DNA of 64,000 nt, from contig NZ_FQYT01000002.1 of the NCBI RefSeq assembly GCF_900141895.1, positions 124,001 to 188,000 of the forward strand, given 5' to 3'. The DNA comes from Parasporobacterium paucivorans DSM 15970. GTDB taxonomy: Bacteria > Bacillota > Clostridia > Lachnospirales > Lachnospiraceae. The notes beneath the pieces were generated by a model that searched no databases, had not been told where the DNA came from, and saw only the letters and a list, made by a program, of their open reading frames with translations. Both the position numbers and the translations under genes were made by a program. Positions 44,107-53,145 of the stretch are shown piece after piece. How positions within the stretch are numbered: the stretch's first letter is position 1; the number at the start of each line of letters is the position of its first letter.

Positions 44107-44811
44107 TTATACGGATATCTTCGTTCCGCTGAATTTCCCGCTTGCCGCATTGATTATACTGTTTTTCCCATTCAGGCCAAAAATCAGCATCGGCATTTTA
44201 TTTTCCACACATAACACTGCCGCCGCCGTATCAATTACACCCAGTTTGTTGTCAATGATATCCTGCATTTTCATTTCTTCAATTTTGACTGCATCCGGAT
44301 TTTTATCCGGATCCGAATCATAGACCCCGTCTATGGATTTTGCAGCCAGAATGCAGTCTGCTTCGATTTCCACAGCCCGCAGCGCCATGGCTGTATCTGT
44401 TGAAAAATACGGGTGGCCGGTTCCTCCGGCAAAAAAAACAACGGCATTCTTGGCAAAACATTGATTTACACTGTCCTTCGAAAACAAACGTGTAAAACTC
44501 CCACATTCAAATGGAGTGAAGACAGAGGTCTCCATTCCCTCTGTTCTGAAAATCTCGGATACATAAATGCAATTCATGACTGTTGCCAGCATGCCTATTG
44601 TATCTGCCTTTGTCCGGTCAATTTTATTGCTTGTCCTTCCTCTCCAGAAATTTCCTCCGCCAATGACGATTGCTACTGAAAGATTCTCCGATACCAGCTG
44701 TTTTACCTGTCTGGCAATATCAACCACCACATCCTCGTCAAAACCGGCTGATTTTTCGCCTGCCAGCGCTTCTCCGCTTAACTTCAATAACACTCTGTTA
44801 TATTCACTCAT
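44107..44811 (-). CDS. pyrH: UMP kinase
   Basis: 234 residues from the ATG at 44811, 5 nt after GGAGG; the upstream ORF extension contains the promoter and is not translated. UMP kinase makes UDP. RVLLKLSGEALAG (first strand, phosphate site), IVIGGGNFWRG and TDTAMALRAVEIEAD are all present. The full amino-acid-kinase fold is complete. It opens the pyrH-frr operon. Confidence 0.98.
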   Translation of the reverse strand: MSEYNRVLLKLSGEALAGEKSAGFDEDVVVDIARQVKQLVSENLSVAIVIGGGNFWRGRTSNKIDRTKADTIGMLATVMNCIYVSEIFRTEGMETSVFTPFECGSFTRLFSKDSVNQCFAKNAVVFFAGGTGHPYFSTDTAMALRAVEIEADCILAAKSIDGVYDSDPDKNPDAVKIEEMKMQDIIDNKLGVIDTAAAVLCVENKMPMLIFGLNGKNSIINAASGKFSGTKISV

Positions 44812-44838
44812 AATATCCTCCAGGTCAAATTCATATAT

Positions 44839-44867
44839 ATTGTACCATATTTTCATAAATAGAAAAT
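44839..44867 (-). promoter_or_regulatory. Promoter of pyrH-frr
   Basis: Minus strand TGGTACAAT extended -10 (TACAAT at 44844-44839, TG at 44847-44846); the -35 is poor. Start near 44832, about 21 nt before the AUG. Confidence 0.55.
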
Positions 44868-44983
44868 ACCTTATTTATTTATTTTACTCCTCCCAGCTGC
44901 CCATCCTTACTATCAACATTTAAATGTTTTAAGCAAAATATCCTGATTTATATGCTATACTGTCAATATAACAAATTTTTGTA

Positions 44984-45012
44984 TTGACATCAATTATTCA
45001 CTTAGATATAAT
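44984..45012 (+). promoter_or_regulatory. Perfect consensus promoter of the speD leader
   Basis: TTGACA (44984-44989), 17-bp spacer, TATAAT (45007-45012): exact match to the sigma-A consensus. Transcription should begin near 45019, about 380 nt before the speD AUG. Confidence 0.92.
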
Positions 45013-45018
45013 TTGAAT

Positions 45019-45359
45019 GTTGATAAGAGGCTCAATGCCTTTTAGCAAGATTTTGACCATCCGTTGCTTTTGCCATCGGATTATGGCCATACGGACAGCC
45101 CGGTCAAAAGCCGCAATCGGCAACTTTGTTGCATTATTGATTGAGCTTCAGCTCACTAAAAAAATCAGCCTGTGCATGGCATTTGTGAAACGATCAATAA
45201 GAGTAGTAAAAGTATTCTTGCTATATAGACTCTGAAACCTCAAATCCGGATAATTTTGTGCCTTTTTCTTATACCGTTTTGGCGCTTGTCCGTTAATGTG
45301 ATGTTTGATTGATACGCCCGGGTGCAGTGTTGGCTTAACACTCTGACCGGGCTATTTTT
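45019..45359 (+). ncRNA. Structured leader RNA / putative riboswitch or attenuator upstream of speD
   Basis: The only gap over 300 bp in the window (44812-45398). From the promoter the RNA can fold a closing helix GCTCAAT/ATTGAGC (45030-45036 with 45140-45146) that encloses an arm of nested stems TTTTGACC/GGTCAAAA (45051-45058 with 45102-45109), TCCGT/ACGGA (45060-45064 with 45091-45095) and GCCAT/ATGGC (45072-45076 with 45083-45087), then a GCCG/CGGC or GCAAC/GTTGC hairpin. A second region has a stem CGGA...GTGCC with GGCGC...TCCG (45247-45292). It ends in a terminator. GCCCGGTC at 45098-45105 is the exact complement of the terminator's 3' arm GACCGGGC (45345-45352) and shares its GCCCGG core with the 5' arm, which allows an antiterminator. 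I recognise no known riboswitch class. Confidence 0.7.
45316..45359 (+). terminator. Terminator of the speD leader (attenuator)
   Basis: GCCCGG (45316-45321) with CCGGGC (45347-45352), and AGTGTT (45326-45331) with AACACT (45337-45342), separated by a small internal loop, loop GGCTT; then TATTTTTA. It lies 40 nt before the speD AUG, between leader and coding region. Confidence 0.85.
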
Positions 45360-45398
45360 ATGGCCTGAAGAATAAATAATCACTGGGAGGATTTTAAC

Positions 45399-46163
45399 AT
45401 GAAAGATAAGTATAAATTATATGGATTCAACAACCTGACCAAATCCCTGAGTTTCAATATATATGATGTGTGTTATGCAAAAAGCAACCGCGAACAATGG
45501 GATTACATAGCCTATATCGACGAGCAGTATAACTCAGAACGCCTTACGAACATCCTTTTGAAAGTTACAGACATGATTGGTGCAAATGTATTGAATATTT
45601 CCAAGCAGGATTATGACCCGCAGGGAGCCAGTGTTACCCTTCTGATTGCAGAGGAATCCATGGTTCCTTTTAAGGATGGCGAAACAGTGGTTGCCCATCT
45701 GGACAAAAGCCATGTCACCGTACATACGTATCCGGAGTATCACCCGGATAATTCCATAGCTACTTTCCGGGTGGATATCGATGTTGCTACCTGCGGAGAA
45801 ATCACGCCCCTCAGCACCCTGGATTTTTTGATAAACAGCTTCGATTCTGATATAATAACAATGGATTATCATGTGCGCGGTTTCACCCGTGATATCGCAG
45901 GAAAGAAAATATTTATCGACCATCACATCTCGTCCATTCAGGATTATATTGATGATGAGATCCTGCAAAAGTACGATGCAATAGACATAAATATGTACCA
46001 ATCCAATATTTTTCATACAAAGATGCTCATAAAAGAACTTGATTTGCAGAATTATCTCTTCAAAACGGATGTTTATGAGCTGCCCCCCAAAGAACGCCTG
46101 CTGATATCCGATAATCTCCGAAAGGAAATGATCGAGATATTCAGCGGTACAAACGTATACTAA
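45399..46163 (+). CDS. speD: S-adenosylmethionine decarboxylase proenzyme (E. coli type)
   Basis: 254 residues, the E. coli-type long SpeD. SpeD makes decarboxylated SAM, the aminopropyl donor for spermidine. The chain is self-cleaved to a pyruvoyl enzyme before the serine of [16 protein letters not shown]. Also conserved: [35 protein letters not shown] and [26 protein letters not shown] lies 10 nt before the ATG. It is first in the polyamine operon, directly after the terminator-ended leader, so its transcription is probably controlled by attenuation. Confidence 0.96.
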   Translation: MKDKYKLYGFNNLTKSLSFNIYDVCYAKSNREQWDYIAYIDEQYNSERLTNILLKVTDMIGANVLNISKQDYDPQGASVTLLIAEESMVPFKDGETVVAHLDKSHVTVHTYPEYHPDNSIATFRVDIDVATCGEITPLSTLDFLINSFDSDIITMDYHVRGFTRDIAGKKIFIDHHISSIQDYIDDEILQKYDAIDINMYQSNIFHTKMLIKELDLQNYLFKTDVYELPPKERLLISDNLRKEMIEIFSGTNVY

Positions 46164-46179
46164 CTAAGCAGGAGACTAA

Positions 46180-47631
46180 ATGAAACTGGACCAAAACAAA
46201 ACACCCCTGCTGGATGCATTGCAGGAATTCAAGAAAATGCGCATGGTTCCCTTTGACGTACCAGGTCACAAAAGAGGAAAAGGAAATCCACTTCTTACGG
46301 ATTTCTTAGGGGAAAAATGCCTGACCGTGGATGTCAACTCTATGAAAAGCCTGGATAACCTCTGTCACCCAATCAGCGTGATAAAAGATGCAGAAGAAAT
46401 GGCCGCCAACGCATTTGGAGCAAAATCAGCCTTTTTCATGGTAAATGGTACTACCTCCGGCGTGCAGGCAATGATTATGTCTGTCTGTAAGCATGGAGAA
46501 AAGATAATTGTTCCCAGAAATGTGCATAAAAGTGTCATTAATGCCCTGATTCTCTGCGGAGCGGTGCCCATTTACGTAAACCCGAAAACCAATGATGAGC
46601 TGGGGATATCCCTCGGAATGACTATAGATGAAGTGCACGATGCCATACTGAAAAATCCGGACGCAAAAGCAGTTTATGTCAACAATCCTACCTATTTCGG
46701 CGTGTGTTCCGACCTGACCAGCATAACCGTAATGGCCCATAAATACAATCTCAAGGTACTTGTGGACGAGGCACACGGTACTCATTTCTATTTCGGAAAA
46801 AACCTGCCCATAAGCGCCATGGCGGCCGGAGCGGACATGGCAGCCGTAAGCATGCACAAATCCGGCGGATCCCTGACCCAGAGTTCCATCCTGTTGTGCG
46901 GGCCGGATATCAATCCGCACCACGTAAGGCAGATAATAAACCTCACCCAGACTACAAGTGCTTCTTACCTGCTCATGTCCAGTCTGGATATTTCTCGCAA
47001 AAATCTTGCATTGCACGGACAGGAAATTTTTGCAAAAGTATCTGAATATGCCGAATATGCCCGGGAGGAAATAAACCAGATTGGTGACTATTATGCATTT
47101 TCAAGAGAACTTATTAACGGCCGGGAAATATTTGACTTTGATGTCACAAAACTCTCCATCAACACATTGAGTCTTGGGCTGGCGGGTATCGAGGTATATG
47201 ACCTTCTGAGGGATGAATATGATATCCAGACAGAGTTTGGAGATGTTGCCAACATGCTTGCCTACATCTCTGTGGGCGACCGCCGGAGCGACATTGAACG
47301 CCTGATCGGTGCCCTGTCAGAAATAAGGAGACGGTTCAAAAAGGACAAAGTAGCTCTCTTCAAGACAGAATACATCAACCCCGAGGTCGTTATGACCCCC
47401 AGGGATGCCTTTTATTCTGATTGCGTTTCATTGCCGCTGGATGACTGCAGCGGCCGGATCTGTACCGAATTCGTCATGTGCTATCCCCCGGGGATTCCCA
47501 TCCTGGCACCGGGAGAAATGATCACTTCCCAGATAATCGAATATATCCGCTACTGTAAAGATAAAGGCTGTTCCATGACAGGCCCGGAAGATATGGAAGT
47601 GGAGAGACTGAACGTCTTAAAGGAGGAATAA
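46180..47631 (+). CDS. speA: Orn/Lys/Arg decarboxylase, SpeA-type (probable arginine decarboxylase)
   Basis: 483 residues, the short fold-I PLP decarboxylase of the B. subtilis SpeA/YaaO type. N-terminal PFDVPGHKRGKGNP, the FFMVNGTTSGVQAMI stretch, PLP contacts VDEAHGTHFYF and Schiff-base lysine in AVSMHKSGGSLTQSS, and C-terminal EFVMCYPPGIPILAPGE. The substrate cannot be fixed from sequence (arginine, lysine or ornithine), but the adjacent agmatinase gene argues for arginine to agmatine. It starts 16 bp after speD and ends 1 bp before speE. Confidence 0.9.
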   Translation: MKLDQNKTPLLDALQEFKKMRMVPFDVPGHKRGKGNPLLTDFLGEKCLTVDVNSMKSLDNLCHPISVIKDAEEMAANAFGAKSAFFMVNGTTSGVQAMIMSVCKHGEKIIVPRNVHKSVINALILCGAVPIYVNPKTNDELGISLGMTIDEVHDAILKNPDAKAVYVNNPTYFGVCSDLTSITVMAHKYNLKVLVDEAHGTHFYFGKNLPISAMAAGADMAAVSMHKSGGSLTQSSILLCGPDINPHHVRQIINLTQTTSASYLLMSSLDISRKNLALHGQEIFAKVSEYAEYAREEINQIGDYYAFSRELINGREIFDFDVTKLSINTLSLGLAGIEVYDLLRDEYDIQTEFGDVANMLAYISVGDRRSDIERLIGALSEIRRRFKKDKVALFKTEYINPEVVMTPRDAFYSDCVSLPLDDCSGRICTEFVMCYPPGIPILAPGEMITSQIIEYIRYCKDKGCSMTGPEDMEVERLNVLKEE

Positions 47632-47632
47632 T

Positions 47633-48493
47633 ATGGAATTTTGGTATACGGAAAAGCATACGAATGATGTAAAATTTTCAATCCGGGTGGACAAACAGCT
47701 TGCCTCCATTGACAGTGAATTTCAAAGAATTGATGTGTTTGAATCTCCTGCGTTCGGGACATTTCTGACACTGGATGGTTATATGATGCTCACGGAAAAA
47801 GACGAATTTATCTATCACGAAATGATTGTGCATCCCGCTATGGCAGTACATCCCAATCCGGAAAACATTCTTGTAATCGGAGGCGGGGATGGTGGCGCCT
47901 TGCGGGAACTGGCAAAATATCCCGGCGTGAAAACTCTGGATATCGTTGAAATCGACAAGCTGGTGGTTGATGTCTGCAAGAAATGGCTGCCCCAGACTGC
48001 CTGTGGATTTGACGACAGCCGGGTTCGCGTATTCTATCAGGACGGCCTCAAATACGTCCGTTCCTGTATTGACAAGTATGATATCATTATCGTGGATTCC
48101 ACGGACCCGTTTGGTCCGGGTGAAGGTCTGTTCACAAAAGAATTTTATGGGAATTGTTTTAAAGCACTTAAAGAAGACGGAATTATGGTGAACCAGCACG
48201 AAAGTCCTTTTTATCCAAAAGATGCGGAGGCCATGCAGAGGGCTCACAAGCGGATTACGGAATCCTTCGGGATATGCAGGGTCTACCAGGCTCATATTCC
48301 GACTTATCCGTCCGGCCACTGGCTGTTTGGCTTTGCCTCAAAAAAATACCATCCGGTCAGAGACCTGAAGGTCAGAAAATGGAAGGCCCTGGATTTGAAA
48401 ACGCATTATTATAATACCAACCTGCATGCAGGTTCCTTTGCTCTGCCAAACTACGTTGAGGAGATTTTGAGAAATGTTGAATCAGAAGAATAA
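47633..48493 (+). CDS. speE: Spermidine synthase (polyamine aminopropyltransferase)
   Basis: 286 residues. SpeE transfers the aminopropyl group of decarboxylated SAM to a diamine. Visible: FLTLDGYMMLTEKDEFIYHEM, the MTase-like loop LVIGGGDGGALREL, and the catalytic IIIVDSTDPFGPGEGLF. AAAGGAGG lies 4-5 nt before the ATG. Putrescine is the usual acceptor, but the next gene is an agmatinase, so aminopropylagmatine is also conceivable. Last 20 bases overlap speB. Confidence 0.95.
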   Translation: MEFWYTEKHTNDVKFSIRVDKQLASIDSEFQRIDVFESPAFGTFLTLDGYMMLTEKDEFIYHEMIVHPAMAVHPNPENILVIGGGDGGALRELAKYPGVKTLDIVEIDKLVVDVCKKWLPQTACGFDDSRVRVFYQDGLKYVRSCIDKYDIIIVDSTDPFGPGEGLFTKEFYGNCFKALKEDGIMVNQHESPFYPKDAEAMQRAHKRITESFGICRVYQAHIPTYPSGHWLFGFASKKYHPVRDLKVRKWKALDLKTHYYNTNLHAGSFALPNYVEEILRNVESEE

Positions 48494-49340
48494 TGACAAC
48501 TTCCTGGGAGGTCCCCAGAATTTCGAAGAGTCGGACATTGTCATCTTTGGAGCTCCCTTCGATTCCACCACTTCTTACCGCCCAGGGACCAGATTTGGAC
48601 CCAAATCCATGCGAAGTGAATTCTTTGGTATCGAAACTTACAGCCCCTACCAGGACCTGGATCTTGCCGATTTCACAATTTATGACGCAGGTGACCTGGA
48701 CCTTTGCTTCGGAGACTGCTCCTATTCCCTGAAACAGATAGAAGATATGGCCTCCGAGATATTGGCTGAAGGTAAACTGCCTTTCCTGCTCGGGGGAGAG
48801 CATCTGGTCACACTGGGAAACGTCAGGGCCTCCGCTGCGAGATATCCGGACCTTCACATCCTTCACCTGGATGCTCATGCGGATTTACGGGATGATTATC
48901 TGGGAATGCAGCTGTCACATGCCTGCGTCATACGTCGCTGCCATGAAATTTTAGGCGATGGAAGAATCTTCCAGTTTGGTATCCGTTCCGGAGACAAAAG
49001 TGAATTTGAATTCGCCAAAAGACACACATACATGAATAAATTCAATCTGGAAGGGCTGGAAAACACCCTGGAAGGTCTCCGTGGAAAACCGGTCTATCTC
49101 ACGATAGATCTGGACATTCTGGATCCTTCCGTGTTTCCAGGAACCGGAACCCCGGAACCGGGCGGACTATCTTTCCATATGCTGCTGGAAGGCATCATGA
49201 AAATAACGGAATCCATGAACATAGTTGCGTGTGACTTAAATGAACTTTCACCGACTTATGATTCCAGTGGCATATCTACCATGACGGCCTGTAAACTGTT
49301 AAGGGAGATTCTGCTCTCGCTTAGCGCTAAACAATTATAA
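48474..49340 (+). CDS. speB: Agmatinase (ureohydrolase family)
   Basis: 288 residues. It hydrolyses agmatine to putrescine and urea. Manganese ligands are in FLLGGEHLVTLG, LHLDAHADLRDDY and YLTIDLDILDPS; the family ending is FPGTGTPEPGGLSF. It starts inside speE with GAGGAG upstream, so it is translationally coupled. In some organisms relatives of SpeB act on N1-aminopropylagmatine; the sequence does not decide this. Confidence 0.93.
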   Translation: MLNQKNNDNFLGGPQNFEESDIVIFGAPFDSTTSYRPGTRFGPKSMRSEFFGIETYSPYQDLDLADFTIYDAGDLDLCFGDCSYSLKQIEDMASEILAEGKLPFLLGGEHLVTLGNVRASAARYPDLHILHLDAHADLRDDYLGMQLSHACVIRRCHEILGDGRIFQFGIRSGDKSEFEFAKRHTYMNKFNLEGLENTLEGLRGKPVYLTIDLDILDPSVFPGTGTPEPGGLSFHMLLEGIMKITESMNIVACDLNELSPTYDSSGISTMTACKLLREILLSLSAKQL

Positions 49341-49359
49341 ATTACGGAGGTGTAGAATT

Positions 49360-50559
49360 ATGGGAAAAGCACTAATAATCGGATGTGGCGGAGTCGCCAG
49401 TGTTGCCATCCATAAATGCTGCCAGAACAGCGAAGTCTTTACAGAGATTATGATAGCTTCAAGAACAAAAAGCAAGTGTGATGCTCTCAAAGAAAAATTA
49501 AAAAACAGCAAGACAATCATTCATACCGCACAGGTAGATGCGGATAATGTCGAGGAACTTATTGAACTCATCAATGGATTCAAACCGGACGTAGTGCTGA
49601 ATCTCGCTCTGCCTTATCAGGATCTGAGCATCATGGATGCCTGCCTTGCGACCAAGACCAGTTATGTGGACACGGCCAATTATGAGCCGCTGGACACAGC
49701 AAAATTCGAATACAAATGGCAGTGGGCTTACAGGGAAAGATTCAGGGAGGCCGGCATCACCGCCCTTTTGGGAAGCGGATTCGACCCTGGCGTTACAAGT
49801 GTATTCTCCGCCTATGCGCTGAAGCATGAGTTTGATGAAATACATTACATCGACATTCTGGATGCCAATGCGGGCGATCATGGTTATCCATTTGCTACCA
49901 ACTTCAATCCGGAAATCAATATCCGTGAGGTAACGGCCAACGGAAGCTATTGGGAAAATGGAAAATGGGTGGAGACAGAGCCTATGGAAATCAAGAGAGT
50001 CTATAACTTCCCGGAAATCGGTGAAAAGGATATGTATCTCCTTCATCACGAGGAACTGGAGTCCCTGGCTCTTAATATTAAAGGAATCAAGCGAATCCGC
50101 TTTTTCATGACCTTCGGACAAAGCTATCTGACACACCTGAAATGCCTGGAAAACGTGGGGATGACTTCCATCGAGCCTATCGAGTTTGACGGAAAGATGA
50201 TTGTTCCCCTGCAGTTCCTGAAAGCTGTTCTTCCGGATCCTGCCAGCCTGGGCCCAAGGACCGTGGGAAAAACCAATATCGGCTGTATTTTCAGGGGCAT
50301 AAAAGACGGAAAAGAAAAGACATACTATTTATATAACGTATGCGACCATCAGGAATGTTACCGGGAAGTAGGCAGCCAAGCCATCAGTTATACGACCGGT
50401 GTCCCGGCCATGATCGGCACCATGCTCGTCATGAATGGTACCTGGGCAAAACCCGGCGTATACAATATAGAAGAATTTGATCCGGATCCTTTCATGGATG
50501 CCCTCAACAAGTGGGGACTACCTTGGAAAGAAAGCTTCCATCCGGATCTGGTGGATTAA
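49360..50559 (+). CDS. Carboxyspermidine/carboxynorspermidine dehydrogenase (saccharopine dehydrogenase family)
   Basis: 399 residues. CASDH condenses aspartate semialdehyde with putrescine (or diaminopropane) using NADPH. Rossmann start GKALIIGCGGVASVAIHKC, the YVDTANYEPLDTAKFEYKWQ stretch, GSGFDPGVTSVFSAYA, and VGKTNIGCIFRG are typical of the family and of the LYS9-like group. It starts 19 bp after speB with GGAGG, and its TAA overlaps the ATG of the next gene (TAATG). With the following decarboxylase it forms a second, SAM-independent route to spermidine. Confidence 0.93.
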   Translation: MGKALIIGCGGVASVAIHKCCQNSEVFTEIMIASRTKSKCDALKEKLKNSKTIIHTAQVDADNVEELIELINGFKPDVVLNLALPYQDLSIMDACLATKTSYVDTANYEPLDTAKFEYKWQWAYRERFREAGITALLGSGFDPGVTSVFSAYALKHEFDEIHYIDILDANAGDHGYPFATNFNPEINIREVTANGSYWENGKWVETEPMEIKRVYNFPEIGEKDMYLLHHEELESLALNIKGIKRIRFFMTFGQSYLTHLKCLENVGMTSIEPIEFDGKMIVPLQFLKAVLPDPASLGPRTVGKTNIGCIFRGIKDGKEKTYYLYNVCDHQECYREVGSQAISYTTGVPAMIGTMLVMNGTWAKPGVYNIEEFDPDPFMDALNKWGLPWKESFHPDLVD

Positions 50560-51695
50560 TGATGGAAAAGTGTTTCAGTCAGGTTCCGACGCCAGGATAT
50601 GTGATAGACGAAAACCTGCTTATAAAAAACCTGGAAATCCTACAATACGTAATGGACAAGAGCGGATGCAAGATACTCCTGGCCCAGAAGGCCTTTTCCA
50701 TGTTTTATCTGTATCCTCTGATTTCAAAGTACTTGATTGGGACCGCAGCAAGCGGTCTCTTTGAAGCACGTCTGGGACACGAGGAATTCGATGGCGAGAC
50801 CCATATTTTCAGTCCGGCCTATCAGGAAAAAGAGTTTCCCGTCATAACAAAAATCTGCGACCATATTATCTTTAACAGCTTTTCCCAGTGGGAGAAATTT
50901 AGTCCGGCCGCCATGGCCGCGGGCAAAAGCTGCGGCATGCGGATCAACCCTGAATTCTCTACCCAGGATGGTCACGCCATCTACGACCCATGTGCACCCT
51001 ATTCCCGCCTCGGAGTAACTGAAACCGAATTCAAGGGCAATGATGCTGCAGGTCTGGACGGTCTCCATCTTCATACCTTGTGTGAACAGACACAGGAACC
51101 GCTTCTTGCGACGCTTGAAGTTTTTGAGGCTAAATTCGGCTCGTATTTAAAGAATATGAAATGGCTGAATCTGGGCGGAGGTCACCACATCACAAGAAAT
51201 GATTACGATGTGGAGGTCCTGATAGAAACCATTCTGCGGCTCAGGAAAACCTATGATATTGAAGTCTATCTGGAACCTGGAGAAGCAGTAGTCCTGAACA
51301 CAGGATTCCTGGTCACTACGGTACTGGAGACCATCCATAACGGCATGGACATCCTGATCCTGGACACCTCCGCTGCCTGCCACATGCCGGACGTCCTGGA
51401 GATGCCTTACCGCCCCGAGATTATCGGAGCGGGTCTGCCGGGAGAAAAAAATTACTCATACCGTCTTGGCGGGCCGACATGTCTGGCCGGAGACATCATC
51501 GGGGATTACTCTTTCGACACTGCCGTAAATCCGGGGGACAGGCTGGTTTTCTGCGATATGGCCCATTACACGATGGTCAAGAACAACACATTCAATGGCA
51601 TGGCGCTTCCTTCCATATCTGTTTACAGTACAGATAAAGAGATTAAGATAATCAGGGAATTTGGATTTGAGGACTTCAAACAGAGGCTGTCATAG
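50559..51695 (+). CDS. nspC: Carboxy(nor)spermidine decarboxylase
   Basis: 378 residues from the ATG at 50559, which overlaps the upstream stop; a longer frame inside CASDH is not expected. A fold-III (alanine racemase-type) PLP enzyme that decarboxylates carboxyspermidine to spermidine. The PLP lysine is in [18 protein letters not shown], with [27 protein letters not shown] and [13 protein letters not shown]. It ends the polyamine operon; its stop overlaps the convergent dtd stop by 6 bases. Confidence 0.94.
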   Translation: MMEKCFSQVPTPGYVIDENLLIKNLEILQYVMDKSGCKILLAQKAFSMFYLYPLISKYLIGTAASGLFEARLGHEEFDGETHIFSPAYQEKEFPVITKICDHIIFNSFSQWEKFSPAAMAAGKSCGMRINPEFSTQDGHAIYDPCAPYSRLGVTETEFKGNDAAGLDGLHLHTLCEQTQEPLLATLEVFEAKFGSYLKNMKWLNLGGGHHITRNDYDVEVLIETILRLRKTYDIEVYLEPGEAVVLNTGFLVTTVLETIHNGMDILILDTSAACHMPDVLEMPYRPEIIGAGLPGEKNYSYRLGGPTCLAGDIIGDYSFDTAVNPGDRLVFCDMAHYTMVKNNTFNGMALPSISVYSTDKEIKIIREFGFEDFKQRLS

Positions 51696-52136
51696 TTCCT
51701 CAGAATCCAGGATTATGGTAAAGGGGCCATCATTTATCAGTTCGACTTTCATGTCAGCTCCGAAGATGCCCGTTTCCACTCCTGAGATATCCTCTTTGCA
51801 TTTTTCAATTATGTACTCATACAGAGACTCGGCCTGCTCAGGTTCGCCTGCACGTGTAAACGACGGCCGGTTGCCTTTTCTGCAATCTGCATATAATGTA
51901 AACTGGGACACAATCAGCAGGCTGCCATCCACATCCTTTAAGGATAAATTGGTTTTTCCATTTTCATCTTCAAATATCCGCAGGCCGGTAAGCTTTCTCA
52001 CGAGCTTATCGGCTTCTTTTTTTGTATCTTCCCGACTGACTCCGATCAGAACCAGAAAACCTTTTCCTATTTCGCCTGTTACTCTGCCCTCCACCATTAC
52101 TGAGGCACGGCTGACCCTTTGGACTATAAATTTCAC
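51690..52136 (-). CDS. dtd: D-aminoacyl-tRNA deacylase
   Basis: 148 residues from a GTG at 52136 with GGAGG 7 nt upstream. Dtd removes D-amino acids wrongly attached to tRNA. The conserved [17 protein letters not shown] and NDGPFTIIL (Gly-cisPro) motifs are present, and the length is normal. It lies 73 bp after the tsf stop, with the tsf terminator in between, and ends against nspC. Confidence 0.96.
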   Translation of the reverse strand: MKFIVQRVSRASVMVEGRVTGEIGKGFLVLIGVSREDTKKEADKLVRKLTGLRIFEDENGKTNLSLKDVDGSLLIVSQFTLYADCRKGNRPSFTRAGEPEQAESLYEYIIEKCKEDISGVETGIFGADMKVELINDGPFTIILDSEEL

Positions 52137-52158
52137 TCCATTTCCTCCTTCCCAACGA

Positions 52159-52195
52159 TAAAAAAAGCCGCCAGCCCGTTTAAGGGTTCGCGGCT
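52159..52195 (-). terminator. Terminator of rpsB-tsf
   Basis: AGCCGC (52195-52190) with GCGGCT (52171-52166) on the minus strand enclose an inner CCC/GGG pairing around a TTAAAC loop, followed by seven T (52165-52159). It lies 15 bp past the tsf stop. Confidence 0.88.
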
Positions 52196-52209
52196 ATGAA
52201 TATACCTGA

Positions 52210-53133
52210 TTATTTGCTCATCTGTTTTGCAACTTCTTCTGCAAAATTTTCTTCTTTTTTCTCGATGCCTTCACCCGTCTCAAATCGTACGAATGACTTG
52301 ATTTTGATGTCGGTTCCAACTGCCTTTGATACCTGCTCGAGATATTTGGCTACAGTAAGATCTCCGTCCTTTACATAAATCTGATCAAGAAGACATACTT
52401 CTTTAAGCTCCTTGTTCAGACGTCCGATTATCATTTTCTCAATGATGCTTTCCGGCTTGTCTGGATTTTCGTTGCTTGCCTGAGCCTTAAGGATTTCTTT
52501 TTCATGCTCGATATACTCATCGCTGATTTCATCCCTGGAAACATATTTTGGAGACAAAGCAGCTACCTGCATCGCTACATTCTTAAGTGCCTCTTTAACT
52601 TCAGCATTTACAACAGCGGATTCTGCGTCTACAAGAACGCCGATTCTTCCGCCGCCATGGAGGTAAGGAACAACCACTCCGTTTTCTGCATTGATCTTAA
52701 CGAATCTTCTGATGCTTAATTTCTCGCCGATAACAGCAATCTGACTGACAAGTTCTTCCTGAACGGTTTTGGATGCGTCTTTGATCCATTTTTGTTCCGC
52801 AAGCTCTTCAACCGTTCCAACATCTGAAGTAAGAATCTGTTCTGCCACGTCCGCTACGAAAGTCCTGAATGTATCATTCTGGGCAACAAAATCTGTTTCG
52901 CTGTTAACTTCAACTATAATTGCGGTAACATCATCTTTAACAGAAACCCATACGATACCCTCAGCTGCGATTCTGCTGGCTTTTTTCTCTGCTGAAGCCA
53001 GTCCTTTTTCTCTCAGGACCTCAACAGCTTTATCATAATCACCCTCAGATTCCACGAGAGCTCTTTTACAGTCCATAACTCCTGAACCGGTCATATTTCT
53101 TAATTCTTTTACCATTGCTGCGGTAATTTCCAT
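52210..53133 (-). CDS. tsf: Elongation factor Ts
   Basis: 307 residues. Nucleotide exchange factor for EF-Tu. N-terminal VKELRNMTGSGVMDCKRALVESEGDYDKAV, SETDFVAQNDTF and MQVAALSPKYVSRDE are conserved. The C-terminal core is complete; the length is slightly above E. coli (283). Twelve bp after rpsB. Confidence 0.98.
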   Translation of the reverse strand: MEITAAMVKELRNMTGSGVMDCKRALVESEGDYDKAVEVLREKGLASAEKKASRIAAEGIVWVSVKDDVTAIIVEVNSETDFVAQNDTFRTFVADVAEQILTSDVGTVEELAEQKWIKDASKTVQEELVSQIAVIGEKLSIRRFVKINAENGVVVPYLHGGGRIGVLVDAESAVVNAEVKEALKNVAMQVAALSPKYVSRDEISDEYIEHEKEILKAQASNENPDKPESIIEKMIIGRLNKELKEVCLLDQIYVKDGDLTVAKYLEQVSKAVGTDIKIKSFVRFETGEGIEKKEENFAEEVAKQMSK

Positions 53134-53145
53134 TACAATAACCTC

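Noticed and set aside
45019-45200. Minus-strand reading of the speD leader as a transposase remnant
   Set aside because: A stretch reads faintly like a basic helical peptide but is broken by stops, has no inverted repeats or target duplication, and the plus strand has the perfect promoter and helices.
45017-45235. Short open frame (72 aa) in the speD leader
   Set aside because: Its ATG coincides with the predicted transcription start, there is no ribosome site, the sequence looks like no protein family and the bases are explained by nested RNA helices. A leader peptide is not excluded but is unsupported.
45019-45359. RNase P RNA, tmRNA, SRP RNA, 6S RNA, T-box, SAM-I or lysine riboswitch
   Set aside because: The length would suit some of these, but the diagnostic sequences (for example RNase P GAGGAAAGTCC, T-box GGTGGNACCGCG, SAM-I core) were not found. 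A covariance search would settle it.
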